Part shown: positions 1-13,212 of the stretch, one piece after another | How positions within the stretch are numbered: position 1 is the first letter of the stretch | Layout: the number at the start of each line of letters is the position of its first letter | From: Sva-07 sp963728355 | GTDB lineage: Bacteria; Actinomycetota; Acidimicrobiia; Acidimicrobiales; Ilumatobacteraceae | Assembly (NCBI GenBank): GCA_963728355.1 | Contig: CAVSJQ010000022.1 | Coordinates: forward strand, 310,001-374,000 | Direction: 5' to 3' | Length of the DNA stretch: 64,000 nucleotides | Notes under the pieces: generated by a model | What the model saw: only the letters and a program-made list of their open reading frames with translations | Told to the model about the DNA's origin: nothing | Database searches by the model: none | Made by a program: the position numbers and the translations under genes

Positions 1-449
1 GACGTGTTCGTCGATCTCTCACCGAACGCCTCGGCGCCCTCGATCGCCTGCACGTCGATCCCACCGATTGCGGTGCGTCTCGGCGCACCGCGCAGGCGTG
101 AGAACGTCCGTGACGTGCCACGGGCCAGCCCGGCCGCCTTGATCATCGGCGACGAGAACGTCGTGCGCGCCACGCGGCCACCGACCGCGTCGCCGATGGC
201 CTCCGCCGATCCGAGGACGCGGTCGAACCGCTCCAGGTCAGCGCGCGCCTCGTCGACACTTGCACGAGCATCATCGGTGATCACGAGCAGTTCACGCATC
301 AACGGCGTCGTCTCCATGCGGAGCTGATCGACCTCGCGCCGCACCTCGCGCAAGGTGTCGAGCACCCGCAGCAGCACGACGATCAGTGCCGCGAAACCGA
401 TCGAACAGAGCACGGCGGCGACGACGAGCACGAGTTCGCCGGCGCTCAC
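1..449 (-). CDS. DUF948-like membrane-anchored protein (3' end beyond window)
   Basis: The visible 149 residues start with a hydrophobic segment (about residues 5-27, containing LVLVVAAVLCSIGFAALIVV) and continue into a charged, heptad-like helix rich in E, R and D. This is the layout of the DUF948/YtxG-like proteins: one N-terminal anchor and a cytoplasmic coiled coil. I start it at GTG 449 because this codon overlaps the TGA of rarA in a GTGA junction, which suggests translational coupling. The C-terminus lies outside the window. The rarA-DUF948 pair is common in actinobacteria. No function is established; the family assignment rests on layout and neighbourhood. Confidence 0.7.
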   Translation of the reverse strand, partial: MSAGELVLVVAAVLCSIGFAALIVVLLRVLDTLREVRREVDQLRMETTPLMRELLVITDDARASVDEARADLERFDRVLGSAEAIGDAVGGRVARTTFSSPMIKAAGLARGTSRTFSRLRGAPRRTAIGGIDVQAIEGAEAFGERSTNT

Positions 450-1744
450 GTGGCTTCCTCCGACGGGGAACGGCGCCGGGTCATCCGGTCACCGATGGCC
501 GCTTCGTCGCCGTGGTCACTCGGCTCGTACCAACGCTGCTCGACCAGCGCATCGGGAAGGTACTGCTGAGCAACCGTTCCGGACGCATGGGCGTGAGGAT
601 ACTCGTAACCAACGCCGTGGCCGATCGCCGCGGCACCCTGGTAGTGCGCATCGCGCAGATGGGCCGGGACCTCGCCGACCGCGCCGTCGCGGACGTCGGA
701 GCGGGCGGTCCAGATCGCCACGGCGCTACGGTTGCTCTTCGGCGCGGTCGACAGATAGATCGCCGCCTGGGACAGGTTGAGCTGCGCTTCGGGCAGGCCG
801 ACGTGCTCGAGGGCATGAGCGGCAGCCACCGCGATCTGCAGGGCGCCGCTGTCGGCGAGCCCGACGTCCTCGGACGCGAAGATGATCATCCGCCGCGCGA
901 TGAACCGGGCGTCCTCGCCGGCCTCGAGCATGCGGGCCAGCCAGTACACCGCAGCATCGGGGTCGGAGCCTCGCATCGACTTGATGAAGGCACTGACCAC
1001 GTCGTAGTGGTCGTCTCGTCCGTATCGCAGCGCCGTCGTGCCGAGCGCCGCCTCGACGTGTTCGAGTTCGACGTGGCCGTAGCCCGACAGTGCACACGAC
1101 ACCTCCAATGCGGTGAGCACCTGTCGTCCGTCGCCTCCGGCCCGATCGACCAGGAGCGACAACGCGTCGGTGTCCGCGGTCGCTCCTTCTGCCTCGAGTC
1201 CTCGCCGTACCAGGGTGTCGATCGCGACGCGGTCGAGCGGCTCGAGTCGAAAGAGCGTCGAGCGGCTGCGCAACGGCGCATTGACCTCGAAGAACGGGTT
1301 CTCGGTGGTGGCGCCGATCAGGGTCAGCGTGCCGTCCTCGACCGCGGGGAGCAATGCATCCTGCTGTGACTTCGAGAACCGGTGGATCTCGTCGAGGAAG
1401 AGAATGGTGCCCTGCCCGCGCTCGCCCAGGCGCTGCCGGGCGCGCTCGATGGTCTCACGGACGTCCTTGACCCCAGCGTTGACGGCCGACAGCTGCTCGA
1501 AGGCGCGGTCGGTGCTGCCGGCGACCGCGAGCGCCAGCGTGGTCTTCCCGGTGCCGGGCGGGCCCCACAGCAGCGCGGATGTCAGCCGATCGGTCTCCAC
1601 GAGCCGCCGCAGCGGCCGTCCGGCGCCGACCAGGTGGTCCTGGCCGACGACGTCATCGATCGTGCGCGGTCGCAGGCGTGCCGCCAGCGGCGCGCGCGCC
1701 CGACGCTGCTCCTCGGCAGCGACGGCGAAGAGGTCGTCGCTCAC
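446..1744 (-). CDS. rarA: Replication-associated recombination protein A (RarA/MgsA AAA+ ATPase)
   Basis: A 432-residue clamp-loader-like AAA+ ATPase that acts at stalled replication forks. Walker A GPPGTGKT lies at about residues 61-68 and Walker B LFLDEIH at about 115-121. The sensor-1 stretch GATTENP and the C-terminal tetramerisation region (ASEDVGLAD, then LPEAQLNLSQAAIYL) are typical of RarA. The length fits the family. The start is GTG 1744, which overlaps the TGA of the upstream Nudix gene as GTGA; a longer in-frame extension would run into the Nudix gene. It is the middle member of a Nudix-rarA-DUF948 run. Confidence 0.95.
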   Translation of the reverse strand: MSDDLFAVAAEEQRRARAPLAARLRPRTIDDVVGQDHLVGAGRPLRRLVETDRLTSALLWGPPGTGKTTLALAVAGSTDRAFEQLSAVNAGVKDVRETIERARQRLGERGQGTILFLDEIHRFSKSQQDALLPAVEDGTLTLIGATTENPFFEVNAPLRSRSTLFRLEPLDRVAIDTLVRRGLEAEGATADTDALSLLVDRAGGDGRQVLTALEVSCALSGYGHVELEHVEAALGTTALRYGRDDHYDVVSAFIKSMRGSDPDAAVYWLARMLEAGEDARFIARRMIIFASEDVGLADSGALQIAVAAAHALEHVGLPEAQLNLSQAAIYLSTAPKSNRSAVAIWTARSDVRDGAVGEVPAHLRDAHYQGAAAIGHGVGYEYPHAHASGTVAQQYLPDALVEQRWYEPSDHGDEAAIGDRMTRRRSPSEEAT

Positions 1745-2175
1745 GGAGTCAACACTGCCCGGTAGACGTCGCTGCGAAAGCTGACGACGTGCTCGACCAA
1801 CCACGTCCGGTCGACCCACCGCCATGCGCAGAACTCGACGCCGTCGGGAGTGGGTGTCACGTCGTCGGAGAGGGCGCGGAAGAAGTACCACCGCTGGGCC
1901 TGACCGAGGCGCTTGCCCTCCGAGCGCACGTGTTCCGGGAACTCGTAGACCATCCACATCGGATGGACACCGACCAGCTCGACGTCGGCTGCGCCGAGTC
2001 CGGTTTCCTCGCCGAGTTCGCGCCAGGCGGCGTCGTCCGGCGATTCGCCCACGTCGATGCCGCCCTGCGGGAGCTGCCAGGCGCCCGGAACGTCGCTGCG
2101 CTCGAACGCGAGCACCTGGTCACGGGAGTTGGTCACCACCGCGACCACCCCGGCTCGGAAGTTCGCGCTCGGCAT
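1741..2175 (-). CDS. Nudix hydrolase, RppH/diadenosine-polyphosphate type
   Basis: A 144-residue Nudix protein. The complete Nudix box lies at residues 38-60: G-x5-E-x7-REL-x-EE-x-G-L, with E44, R52, E56 and E57 in place to bind the metals that activate water for pyrophosphate cleavage. The N-terminus (FRAGVVAVV) and the late tryptophan-rich segment (FCAWRWVD) resemble RNA 5'-pyrophosphohydrolase and Ap4A hydrolase relatives. I infer an NDP-X or RNA-cap-like substrate, but the sequence does not fix which. The gene starts at ATG 2175, nine bases after the TPR gene, and its stop overlaps the rarA start. Confidence 0.85.
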   Translation of the reverse strand: MPSANFRAGVVAVVTNSRDQVLAFERSDVPGAWQLPQGGIDVGESPDDAAWRELGEETGLGAADVELVGVHPMWMVYEFPEHVRSEGKRLGQAQRWYFFRALSDDVTPTPDGVEFCAWRWVDRTWLVEHVVSFRSDVYRAVLTP

Positions 2176-2184
2176 CGCTGATCG

Positions 2185-3204
2185 CTACCGGCCGAGGGTG
2201 CGGAGTCGGTCGCGGACGTCGGCGAAATCGTCGTCGAACTCGAGGATCGTGGAGAACCAGCGCCGGGCGCTGATCGGGTCGCCGGTGCGGTCGTACAGGT
2301 CGGCGAGGACGTACCATTGGCGCAGGTGGAAGTCGCGAACCGCCTTGGGCCGCTTGGTCGCCGGCTCCATCAGTGCGAGCGCACCGCGGAGATCACCCTG
2401 GTCGGCGAGTGCACCAGCAGCGACGATGCGTCCCTCGGCCATGATGTCGTGGCTCGGCGACGCCGCCTTGATCTCGTTCCAGACGCGATCGACGGCCGCC
2501 CAGCGCCCCTGGGCGCGCTGACAGTCGGCGATCACCGGCAGGAGTGCCGGGTCGGCATGGAGGTCCTGGGCGGCTTCGAGTGCGGCGACTGCCTGCTTGT
2601 ACCTGCCGAGCCGGTAGTTGGCCAGTCCGACGAGCTCGTGGGCGGCGGCCACCGACGGCGCCTCCTTGGCGATCGACGAGGCGATGCGCCGAGCTTCCTG
2701 GAACCGTTCCCGGTCCAGCGCCTCGGAGGCCTGCGCCAGCCGCTCGGTGAGCCGGGCGCCGCGCTGTGATCCCAGCGCCTCGGTGAGCTCGGCGGCCACT
2801 TCGGGGTCGAGCGGCTTCGGCGTCCGACGCTTGGCGACGGCTCCGGCCGAGGCCGCTCGCTTCGCGGCGTCGCTCGCCTCTCGTCGGACCGATCCTTCGT
2901 CGATCCACTGTTCGGTGGTGCGCTCCTCGATCTTGCGACGTTCCAGGTCAGGATCCTGAGGCGCCCGGGGAGCGCGACGTTCCTTGACCGCCTTCGACCG
3001 CCGTTCGGCCTCCGTCATCGGCTTGGTGGACCGACTGCGTGAGTCGCTTCGGCTCGCAGGCCGGCCTCCACGACGATCGTCGGGGCGACCGCGTCCGCCC
3101 GAACGAGACGCCGAACCAGATCCCGGCTTGCCGGAGGGGCGGCGTGGCGCTCCGCCACGTGCGTCGTCACGGCGCGGAGGACGGGAGGATGAGCCGGAAG
3201 ACAT
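2185..3204 (-). CDS. Tetratricopeptide-repeat protein with basic low-complexity N-terminus
   Basis: 339 residues. The first roughly 90 are rich in R, S, G and P and look disordered and nucleic-acid- or membrane-surface-binding. Residues from about 150 onward form helical TPR-like repeats (AAHELVGLANYRLGRYKQAV is a clear unit), ending in VRDRLRTLGR. TPRs scaffold protein-protein contacts; the partner is unknown. The start ATG 3204 has TAGCAT eight bases upstream and no Shine-Dalgarno sequence, so it may be leaderless. It follows the rRNA operon terminator and begins the minus-strand run TPR-Nudix-rarA-DUF948. Confidence 0.75.
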   Translation of the reverse strand: MSSGSSSRPPRRDDARGGAPRRPSGKPGSGSASRSGGRGRPDDRRGGRPASRSDSRSRSTKPMTEAERRSKAVKERRAPRAPQDPDLERRKIEERTTEQWIDEGSVRREASDAAKRAASAGAVAKRRTPKPLDPEVAAELTEALGSQRGARLTERLAQASEALDRERFQEARRIASSIAKEAPSVAAAHELVGLANYRLGRYKQAVAALEAAQDLHADPALLPVIADCQRAQGRWAAVDRVWNEIKAASPSHDIMAEGRIVAAGALADQGDLRGALALMEPATKRPKAVRDFHLRQWYVLADLYDRTGDPISARRWFSTILEFDDDFADVRDRLRTLGR

Positions 3205-3251
3205 GGGTCGCCATGCTACGGGCGCAAGGGGTCATCGCCGTCGAAGCGGGC

Positions 3252-3297
3252 CGAAAACGCGAAGAACGCACTGCCGGCAAACCCGGTCAGTGCGTTC
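3252..3297 (-). terminator. Intrinsic terminator of the rRNA operon
   Basis: On the minus strand GAACGCACTG (from 3297) pairs perfectly with CAGTGCGTTC (to 3264). An inner CCGG/CCGG pair and one bulged A give about 14 base pairs. A T-containing tail (TTCGCGTTTT) follows directly. It lies about 10 bases beyond the mature 5S end and separates the rRNA unit from the TPR gene. Confidence 0.88.
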
Positions 3298-3308
3298 CTC
3301 GATCGAAA

Positions 3309-3424
<116 letters not shown>

Positions 3425-3459
3425 ATCAGTTGTCAATGAGGGTTCTCCTCAAGGACTCC

Positions 3460-3474
3460 AGAGCAAGCACGAGC
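3460..3474 (-). repeat. 23S rRNA processing stem, downstream arm
   Basis: This 15-base stretch is the perfect reverse complement of 6606-6620. In the primary transcript the two arms flank 23S rRNA and can close a 15-bp helix, the classical substrate of RNase III. The sequences outside the arms are also partly complementary. Confidence 0.85.
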
Positions 3475-3483
3475 TGTTCAAAA

Positions 3484-6552
<3,069 letters not shown>

Positions 6553-6575
6553 AGAACAAGTTATCTCGTTCATGT

Positions 6576-6597
6576 GAAGCGACCCGAAGGTCGCTTC
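6576..6597 (-). other. Nine-bp hairpin with cUUCGg tetraloop in the 16S-23S spacer
   Basis: On the minus strand GAAGCGACC and GGTCGCTTC form a perfect 9-bp stem closed by C-UUCG-G, an exceptionally stable tetraloop. It sits between the 23S processing-stem arm and the 5' end of 23S, so it should form first and present the RNase III helix. It is not followed by a T-run, so it is not a terminator. Confidence 0.8.
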
Positions 6598-6605
6598 GAA
6601 AAGAT

Positions 6606-6620
6606 GCTCGTGCTTGCTCT
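6606..6620 (-). repeat. 23S rRNA processing stem, upstream arm
   Basis: GCTCGTGCTTGCTCT on the plus strand is the exact inverted copy of 3460-3474. In the transcript this arm precedes 23S by about 55 bases and pairs with the arm after it. Confidence 0.85.
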
Positions 6621-6712
6621 GCAGTTCTCAAGGAGCCACCGAACCAGCGGTGCCGGCTGCATCTCGAGGACGCAACCAGCTCGACGCTGGGGTGTGAGGG
6701 AACAACTCCCTC

Positions 6713-6729
6713 AAAACGGAAGAGAAGAC
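6713..6729 (-). repeat. 16S rRNA processing stem, downstream arm
   Basis: A 17-base stretch that is the perfect reverse complement of 8645-8661 upstream of 16S. Together the arms close a helix around 16S rRNA, the expected RNase III cleavage site. Confidence 0.85.
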
Positions 6730-6870
6730 GGTGACGGCCGGCGCACGTGTCGACAAGAGGGACCGAATCCCTGCGATTGTTGATCGTTTCGACGACAGTC
6801 CACCAGTGCACCAACAGGTGTGTCTCGCACCCGGATCGAACGAATGTCGATCATCGAGTGGAGAAGCACT

Positions 6871-8395
<1,525 letters not shown>

Positions 8396-8776
8396 AAAAA
8401 CGTGGCCAGCTCTCCGACCCACCGAAGTGAGCGTTTCGAGCCGGCGACGATAGTCAGCGAGCGCACCATCCGAGTCGGGAAGGACTCGTGTGGACGATGC
8501 GTCCTTGCTGTGAGGTCACCTCGAGGTACAAATCCCGAGCTGACCGGTAACCGTGTTGCTGCCGTCAGGGTAGACGACAGCGAAATTGACAGACAGTTCC
8601 GTGACCACCCGAGGGTGGGCGCGTACTGCCCGCACTGGCGTTCTGTCTTCTCTTCCGTTTTCAAGGAGCCGAAGCTCAGGCACGCACCATGAACAGTGGA
8701 GATCCTTGCGGGTCTTCGTCGTTCGGCGTTGGTGCCGAGTGGCCTTTCCGGAGGAAGATTTCCTTCCGTGAGGCGG
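8396..8776 (-). other. rRNA operon leader
   Basis: About 380 bases from the predicted transcription start to 16S. It contains the upstream 16S processing arm (8645-8661) and GC-rich hairpin potential. I see no open reading frame with coding character and no tRNA. Confidence 0.6.
8645..8661 (-). repeat. 16S rRNA processing stem, upstream arm
   Basis: Exact inverted copy of 6713-6729, located 250 bases before the 5' end of 16S on the transcript. The 17-bp helix would enclose the whole 16S precursor. Confidence 0.85.
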
Positions 8777-8782
8777 AGTTAG

Positions 8783-8810
8783 AAGATAGCAGCTCCGGTA
8801 GCGGATGCAA
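8783..8810 (-). promoter_or_regulatory. Candidate rRNA operon promoter
   Basis: On the minus strand TTGCAT (8810-8805) and TATCTT (8788-8783) are separated by 16 bases. This is a good sigma-70-type pair and the best between tyrS and 16S. The -35 box begins only six bases after the tyrS stop codon, and no terminator separates tyrS from it, so read-through from tyrS could also enter the operon. The start would be near 8776. Confidence 0.6.
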
Positions 8811-8816
8811 CACGCC

Positions 8817-10085
8817 TCACGAAAATATTTCGAGGAGGTGGTGCGACTTCTTGCCCTTGCGCAGCAGGAGGAACCTGCCGTGCACCAGGTCCTGCTCGCT
8901 GAGCTGGGAGTTCTCGTCGAGCTGCACGCCGTTGGCGTAGAACGATCGCTGGGCGGCGGCCCGGCGGGCATCACCGTTCGAGGTCGCCAGTCCCGTGCGC
9001 ACGAACACGGCGATCGGATCGGCCAGATCGGCAGCGGCGATCCGAGACGACGGGATCTCGGCGCCGAGCGTGGCGAACGCCTCCTCCGACGCGGTCGTCG
9101 GATCGCCGGAGAACAACAGATCGGCCGCCTCGGCCGCGGCAACGGCTGCCGGTGCGCCGTGTACCAACGCCGTCATCTCGTCGGCGAGCGCCCGTTGGGC
9201 GAACCGCAGATGGGGCGCATCGACGTGTTCGGACGCGATCGCACGGATCTGCTCGATCGGTTGCAGCGAGAACATCAGCAGTTGTGACTCGACCAGGTCG
9301 TCGGGGATCTGCATCCAGTGCTGGCGGAACTGGTATGGGCTGGTCTTCGACGCATCGAGCCAGACCCGTGCGCCGGTGGTCTTGCCGAGCTTGCTGCCGT
9401 CGGCAGCGGTCAGCAGCGGCCAGGAGAAGGCGTGCACGTGCTCGCCGCGCTTGCGTCGGATCAGGTCGACGCCGGCGATGATGTTGCCCCACTGGTCCGA
9501 GCCGCCGATCTGGATGGTGCAGCCGAGATGGTCGTGCAACCACAGGTAGTCGTTGGCCTGCAACAGCATGTAGCTGAACTCCGTGAAGGAGATGCCGTGT
9601 TCGGAGTTCACGCGCAGCTTGATGCTCTCGCGGGCCAGCATCTGATTGACGGTGACGTGTTTGCCGACGTCGCGCAGGAACTCCAGCACGGTGATCGGCG
9701 CCGTCCAATCGCGGTTGTCGACCAGTTCCCCACGACGATCGGTGAGATCGATGATCCGGCTCAGCTGCTCCTTGATCGCCGCCACGTTGTGGTCGAGGAT
9801 GTCGTCGTCGAGCAGATTGCGTTCGTCCGAGCGCCCGCTGGGATCGCCGACCATGCCGGTCGCGCCGCCGGCGAGGGCGATCGGCCGGTGGCCGGCGTCC
9901 TGGAATCGGCGCAGCATGATCAGGCCGATGAGGTTGCCGACGTGGAGGCTGTCGGCCGTCGGGTCGCACCCGTAGTAGATCGCCACCTCACCAGCGCCGA
10001 CCGCCTCACGTAGTGCGTCGCGGTCGGTCGAGTCGTGGATGAGGTGTCGTGCCTCGAGTTCGGCGATGAGATCGGTGCCAGCCAT
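8817..10085 (-). CDS. tyrS: Tyrosyl-tRNA synthetase
   Basis: A 422-residue class I synthetase that charges tRNA-Tyr. The HIGH-type motif is HVGN at residues 48-51. The tyrosine pocket GGSDQWGN is near 194-201, and the second signature is KLGKT at about 232-236, the KFGKT form of bacterial TyrRS. The C-terminal roughly 65 residues form the S4-like RNA-binding domain (FYANGVQLDENSQLS). I chose ATG 10085 because family N-termini begin just before this point and an upstream extension would overlap the divergent gene. A TACCCT box lies ten bases upstream. The stop abuts the rRNA promoter. Confidence 0.97.
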   Translation of the reverse strand: MAGTDLIAELEARHLIHDSTDRDALREAVGAGEVAIYYGCDPTADSLHVGNLIGLIMLRRFQDAGHRPIALAGGATGMVGDPSGRSDERNLLDDDILDHNVAAIKEQLSRIIDLTDRRGELVDNRDWTAPITVLEFLRDVGKHVTVNQMLARESIKLRVNSEHGISFTEFSYMLLQANDYLWLHDHLGCTIQIGGSDQWGNIIAGVDLIRRKRGEHVHAFSWPLLTAADGSKLGKTTGARVWLDASKTSPYQFRQHWMQIPDDLVESQLLMFSLQPIEQIRAIASEHVDAPHLRFAQRALADEMTALVHGAPAAVAAAEAADLLFSGDPTTASEEAFATLGAEIPSSRIAAADLADPIAVFVRTGLATSNGDARRAAAQRSFYANGVQLDENSQLSEQDLVHGRFLLLRKGKKSHHLLEIFS

Positions 10086-10111
10086 ACGGCACGCAAGGGT
10101 ACTGTCGATGC

Positions 10112-11227
10112 GTGAGCGCGACCGGTGACGATTCACGCGAGGGCCCTGCGCGGTCCGCCGTCGAGGTCGCTTCGCTGATCCAACCGTTCCGGGAGTTCGC
10201 CGAGACATGGCGGTCACGGGCCCCGCTGTACTCGTCGATCGCCACGACGGTGTCGCGCGATCCGGAGATCGCAGCGCTGCTGCAACGCGCACCTGCTCCC
10301 CAGCGGCTCCCGGTCCTGCTGTTCGCCGCGGTCCACGATCTGTTGCTCGCGGATCCGTCGGCCGAGTTGGCAGCCTGGTACCCGAACCTCGTCGAGGACC
10401 CACGTCCACCCGACCACCCCCGGTTGTCGAAGGTCTTCGGCTCGTTCGTCCGCGATCACGTGGACGAGATCTCCCATCGTCTACGGACGCGGAGCACCCA
10501 GACCAACGAGGTCGGTCGATGTGCGCTGCTGCTTCCGGCGTTCGGTCTCATCTCCGACGAGGTCGGCCCGCTCGGACACCTCGACGTCGGCGCCAGCGGC
10601 GGTCTCAACCTCCTGATCGACCGATACGAGTACCACTACACCGATCGTGACGGCACGACCACCACGGTCGGCTCGTCACCGGTCGTGATTCCGACCGCGA
10701 CGCGTGGACCCGTGCCGGTACCGCGGTCGCTGCCCACGGTGAAGCGTCGGTGCGGCATCGACCGCCGACCGATCGACGTCACCGACCCGGACGAGGCTCG
10801 CTGGCTCGAGGCGTGCGTCTGGCCGGATCACCTCGAACGGTTCGAGCGTCTGGCCGCGGCGATCGAACTCGCCCGTGACGAGCCTCCGGAGCTGCTCGCC
10901 GGCGACGCCGTGGCCTCCCTCGCCGCTGCCGTCGAACGACTCGGCACCGATGTCCACCCGGTCGTCACGAACTCCTGGGTGCTCAACTATCTGACCTCCG
11001 AGCAGCGGGTCGGATACCTCGCCGAACTCGAGTCGATCGGTGCCGCTCGGGATCTGTCGTGGGTGTACGCCGAGGCGCCGATCCACATTCCCGAACTGCC
11101 GAACCGCCCCGACCCGTCGAACCCCGAGTTGACCGTGCTGTCGATGGTGCGTTGGCGGGCCTCCATCCGGACCATTGAGCATCTCGCAACGTGTCATCCG
11201 CACGGCCGGTCGATGCGCTGGCGCTGA
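10112..11227 (+). CDS. DUF2332 family protein
   Basis: A 371-residue protein of the DUF2332 family, found mainly in actinobacteria and alphaproteobacteria. The conserved pieces are LFAAVHDLLL near the N-terminus, TQTNEVGR, the glycine-rich HLDVGASGGLNLLIDRYEY in the middle, and VTNSWVLNYL near the C-terminus. The DVGASGGLN stretch resembles a nucleotide- or SAM-binding loop, but no activity is established. The GTG start at 10112 has TACTGT six bases upstream and no ribosome-binding site, so it is probably leaderless. It is divergent from tyrS, with the two -10 boxes overlapping in a 26-base gap. Confidence 0.85.
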   Translation: MSATGDDSREGPARSAVEVASLIQPFREFAETWRSRAPLYSSIATTVSRDPEIAALLQRAPAPQRLPVLLFAAVHDLLLADPSAELAAWYPNLVEDPRPPDHPRLSKVFGSFVRDHVDEISHRLRTRSTQTNEVGRCALLLPAFGLISDEVGPLGHLDVGASGGLNLLIDRYEYHYTDRDGTTTTVGSSPVVIPTATRGPVPVPRSLPTVKRRCGIDRRPIDVTDPDEARWLEACVWPDHLERFERLAAAIELARDEPPELLAGDAVASLAAAVERLGTDVHPVVTNSWVLNYLTSEQRVGYLAELESIGAARDLSWVYAEAPIHIPELPNRPDPSNPELTVLSMVRWRASIRTIEHLATCHPHGRSMRWR

Positions 11228-11247
11228 GACCTCCGCCGCCGGATGGA

Positions 11248-11799
11248 TCAGGACGGGACGCGGAAGCGCCACGGGACCTCGACGGCCCTGGTGATGCCGA
11301 CCCGGGGGCCGGCGAGCACGTCGGTGGGTGGCGGTGTCCCGTCGTCGACGATGCGGATCGGCGAGGTGGCAGTCAGCGCCGCACCGTCGTCGTCGCCATC
11401 GAGGCCGAGGGCCGCGCAGAGCTTGCCGGGACCGTTCGTCAGGTCCCGGTCCGGTCGACCGTCGCGCCGGGCGCGCATCACGTCGATGCCCTCGACGGGT
11501 TCCAGCGCTCGGATCAGGACGGCTTGACCGTCGCCGTCGCCACCGGTGACCACGTTCGCGCACCAGTGGATCCCGTAGCTGCGGTAGACGTACAGGTGTC
11601 CTGCCGGGCCGAACATGACGGCGTTGCGGGCCGTCTCACCCCGGAACGAGTGACTGGCCGGGTCGCCGGCGGTGTACGCCTCGGTCTCGACGATCCGACC
11701 GGAGAGGAGCGTGCCGTCGCGCTCGACGACGAGCAGCGCGCCGAGGAGCGCCGGCGCCACGACGGGCGCGTCCCGCGCGAACCAGGCCCGTTCGATCAG
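11248..11799 (-). CDS. mpg: 3-methyladenine DNA glycosylase (AAG/MPG family)
   Basis: A 183-residue base-excision glycosylase that removes alkylated purines. The N-terminal WFARDAPVVAPALLGALLV, the ETEAY motif with the catalytic glutamate, the SHSFRG loop, NAVMFGPAGHLYVYRSYGIH and LTNGPGKL are all present. No ATG, GTG or TTG lies upstream of the conserved N-terminus in frame. The only reasonable start is CTG 11799, whose last two bases and the next A form the argH stop (CTGA junction), so initiation probably depends on coupling. A GTG at about residue 16 would delete conserved residues. It is last in the arg operon, an order common in actinobacteria. Confidence 0.88.
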   Translation of the reverse strand: MIERAWFARDAPVVAPALLGALLVVERDGTLLSGRIVETEAYTAGDPASHSFRGETARNAVMFGPAGHLYVYRSYGIHWCANVVTGGDGDGQAVLIRALEPVEGIDVMRARRDGRPDRDLTNGPGKLCAALGLDGDDDGAALTATSPIRIVDDGTPPPTDVLAGPRVGITRAVEVPWRFRVPS

Positions 11800-13211
11800 A
11801 GGCCCAACCGCTCCTGATCGCTCGCGAGCATCGAGCGGTACGACTCGAGCTGCACGGGCAGAGCATCGGGACCGGCGGCACCTCTGGAGGTGCGCATGCG
11901 GACGCCGACGCCGGGGCCGACGAGCGCCGCTGCCTCCGGCCCGAGCTTCGGATCGGCAGCGACGAGGTCGCGCAGCGAGCCCTCCCCTGCCAGGGTGGCG
12001 CGCACGTGGGCACCGACGATGGCGTGGGCGTCGCGGAACGGCGTGCCCGCCCGAACGAGGTGTTCGGCGAGGTCGGTCGCCGCCATCGTCTCCTCGTCGG
12101 CGGCGGCCTGCATCGCTTCGGGGACGAAGGTCGCCGTGTCGATCATGCCGGCGAGGGCGGTGATCGCCAGCGCGACCTGCTCGACGGAGTCGAAGAGCGG
12201 CTCCTTGTCCTCCTGCAGATCGCGGTTGTAGGCCAGGGGCAGGCCTTTGAGAGTGGCCAGCAGACCGGTCAGGTTGCCGATCAGTCGCCCGCTCTTGCCC
12301 CGGGCGAGTTCGGCGATGTCGGGGTTCTTCTTCTGCGGCAGCATCGAGGAGCCGGTGGCGTAGCCGTCGTCGAGCTTGGCGAAGCCGAACTCCGCCGAGG
12401 TCCACAGGACCCACTCCTCGCCGATGCGTGACAGGTGGATGCCGACGAGTGCGAGATCGAAGACCGCCTCGGCCACGAAGTCGCGGTCGCTGACGGCGTC
12501 GAGGCTGTTGTCGAACACGCCGGCGAAGCCGAGATCTGCGGCGTTGCCGACCGGATCGATGGGCAGGGACGAACCGGCCAGAGCGCCGGCGCCGAGCGGT
12601 GACACGTCGAGCCGGTCCCGGGTGGTGAGTAGCCGATCGACGTCACGGGCGAACGCCCAGCCGTGTGCCAGGAGGTGGTGCGCGAGCAGTACCGGTTGTG
12701 CCCGCTGGAGGTGCGTGTAGCCGGGCAGGTACGTGTCGCCGGCCTCGACGGCCCGCCGGAGCAGCACCTGCTGCAGGGCGTGGATCGCCCGGGCGATGTC
12801 GAGCAGTTCTCGCTTGCACCACAGCCGGAGGTCGGTGGCGACCTGGTCGTTGCGGCTGCGGGCGGTGTGCAGCTTGGCGCCGGCAGGTCCGGCGAGCTCG
12901 GTCACGCGCCGTTCGACGGCGGTGTGGATGTCCTCGTCGCTCTCGACGAACGCGAACTCGCCGGACTCCATCTCGGTGACCACCCGGTCGAGCGCATCGA
13001 GCACGTCGTCACGCTCGGCGGTGGTGAGCAGTCCGACGCGGGCGAGACCGCGCACGTGCGCCTTGGACCCGTCGACGTCGTCGCGCCACATCGTGCGATC
13101 GAACGGCAGGCTGACTGTGTAGGCCATCAGTGCCTCCGCCGGTCCGTCGGCGAACCGGCCGTGCCAGAGGGTCCTGGCGTCTGCGCCGGCGTGTTCGTGT
13201 GAATCGGTCAT
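11796..13211 (-). CDS. argH: Argininosuccinate lyase
   Basis: A 471-residue enzyme of the fumarase/aspartase superfamily that splits argininosuccinate into arginine and fumarate, the last step of arginine synthesis. The signature GSSMLPQKKNPDI lies in the middle, ARSRNDQVATDLRLW carries substrate-binding residues, and GYTHLQRAQPV contains the conserved TxLQ element. I start at ATG 13211, one base after the argR stop (MTDSHEHAG); an ATG 24 bases upstream would overlap argR for no gain. argG, which makes its substrate, is not in the window, although it usually sits between argR and argH. Confidence 0.96.
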   Translation of the reverse strand: MTDSHEHAGADARTLWHGRFADGPAEALMAYTVSLPFDRTMWRDDVDGSKAHVRGLARVGLLTTAERDDVLDALDRVVTEMESGEFAFVESDEDIHTAVERRVTELAGPAGAKLHTARSRNDQVATDLRLWCKRELLDIARAIHALQQVLLRRAVEAGDTYLPGYTHLQRAQPVLLAHHLLAHGWAFARDVDRLLTTRDRLDVSPLGAGALAGSSLPIDPVGNAADLGFAGVFDNSLDAVSDRDFVAEAVFDLALVGIHLSRIGEEWVLWTSAEFGFAKLDDGYATGSSMLPQKKNPDIAELARGKSGRLIGNLTGLLATLKGLPLAYNRDLQEDKEPLFDSVEQVALAITALAGMIDTATFVPEAMQAAADEETMAATDLAEHLVRAGTPFRDAHAIVGAHVRATLAGEGSLRDLVAADPKLGPEAAALVGPGVGVRMRTSRGAAGPDALPVQLESYRSMLASDQERLGL

Positions 13212-13212
13212 G

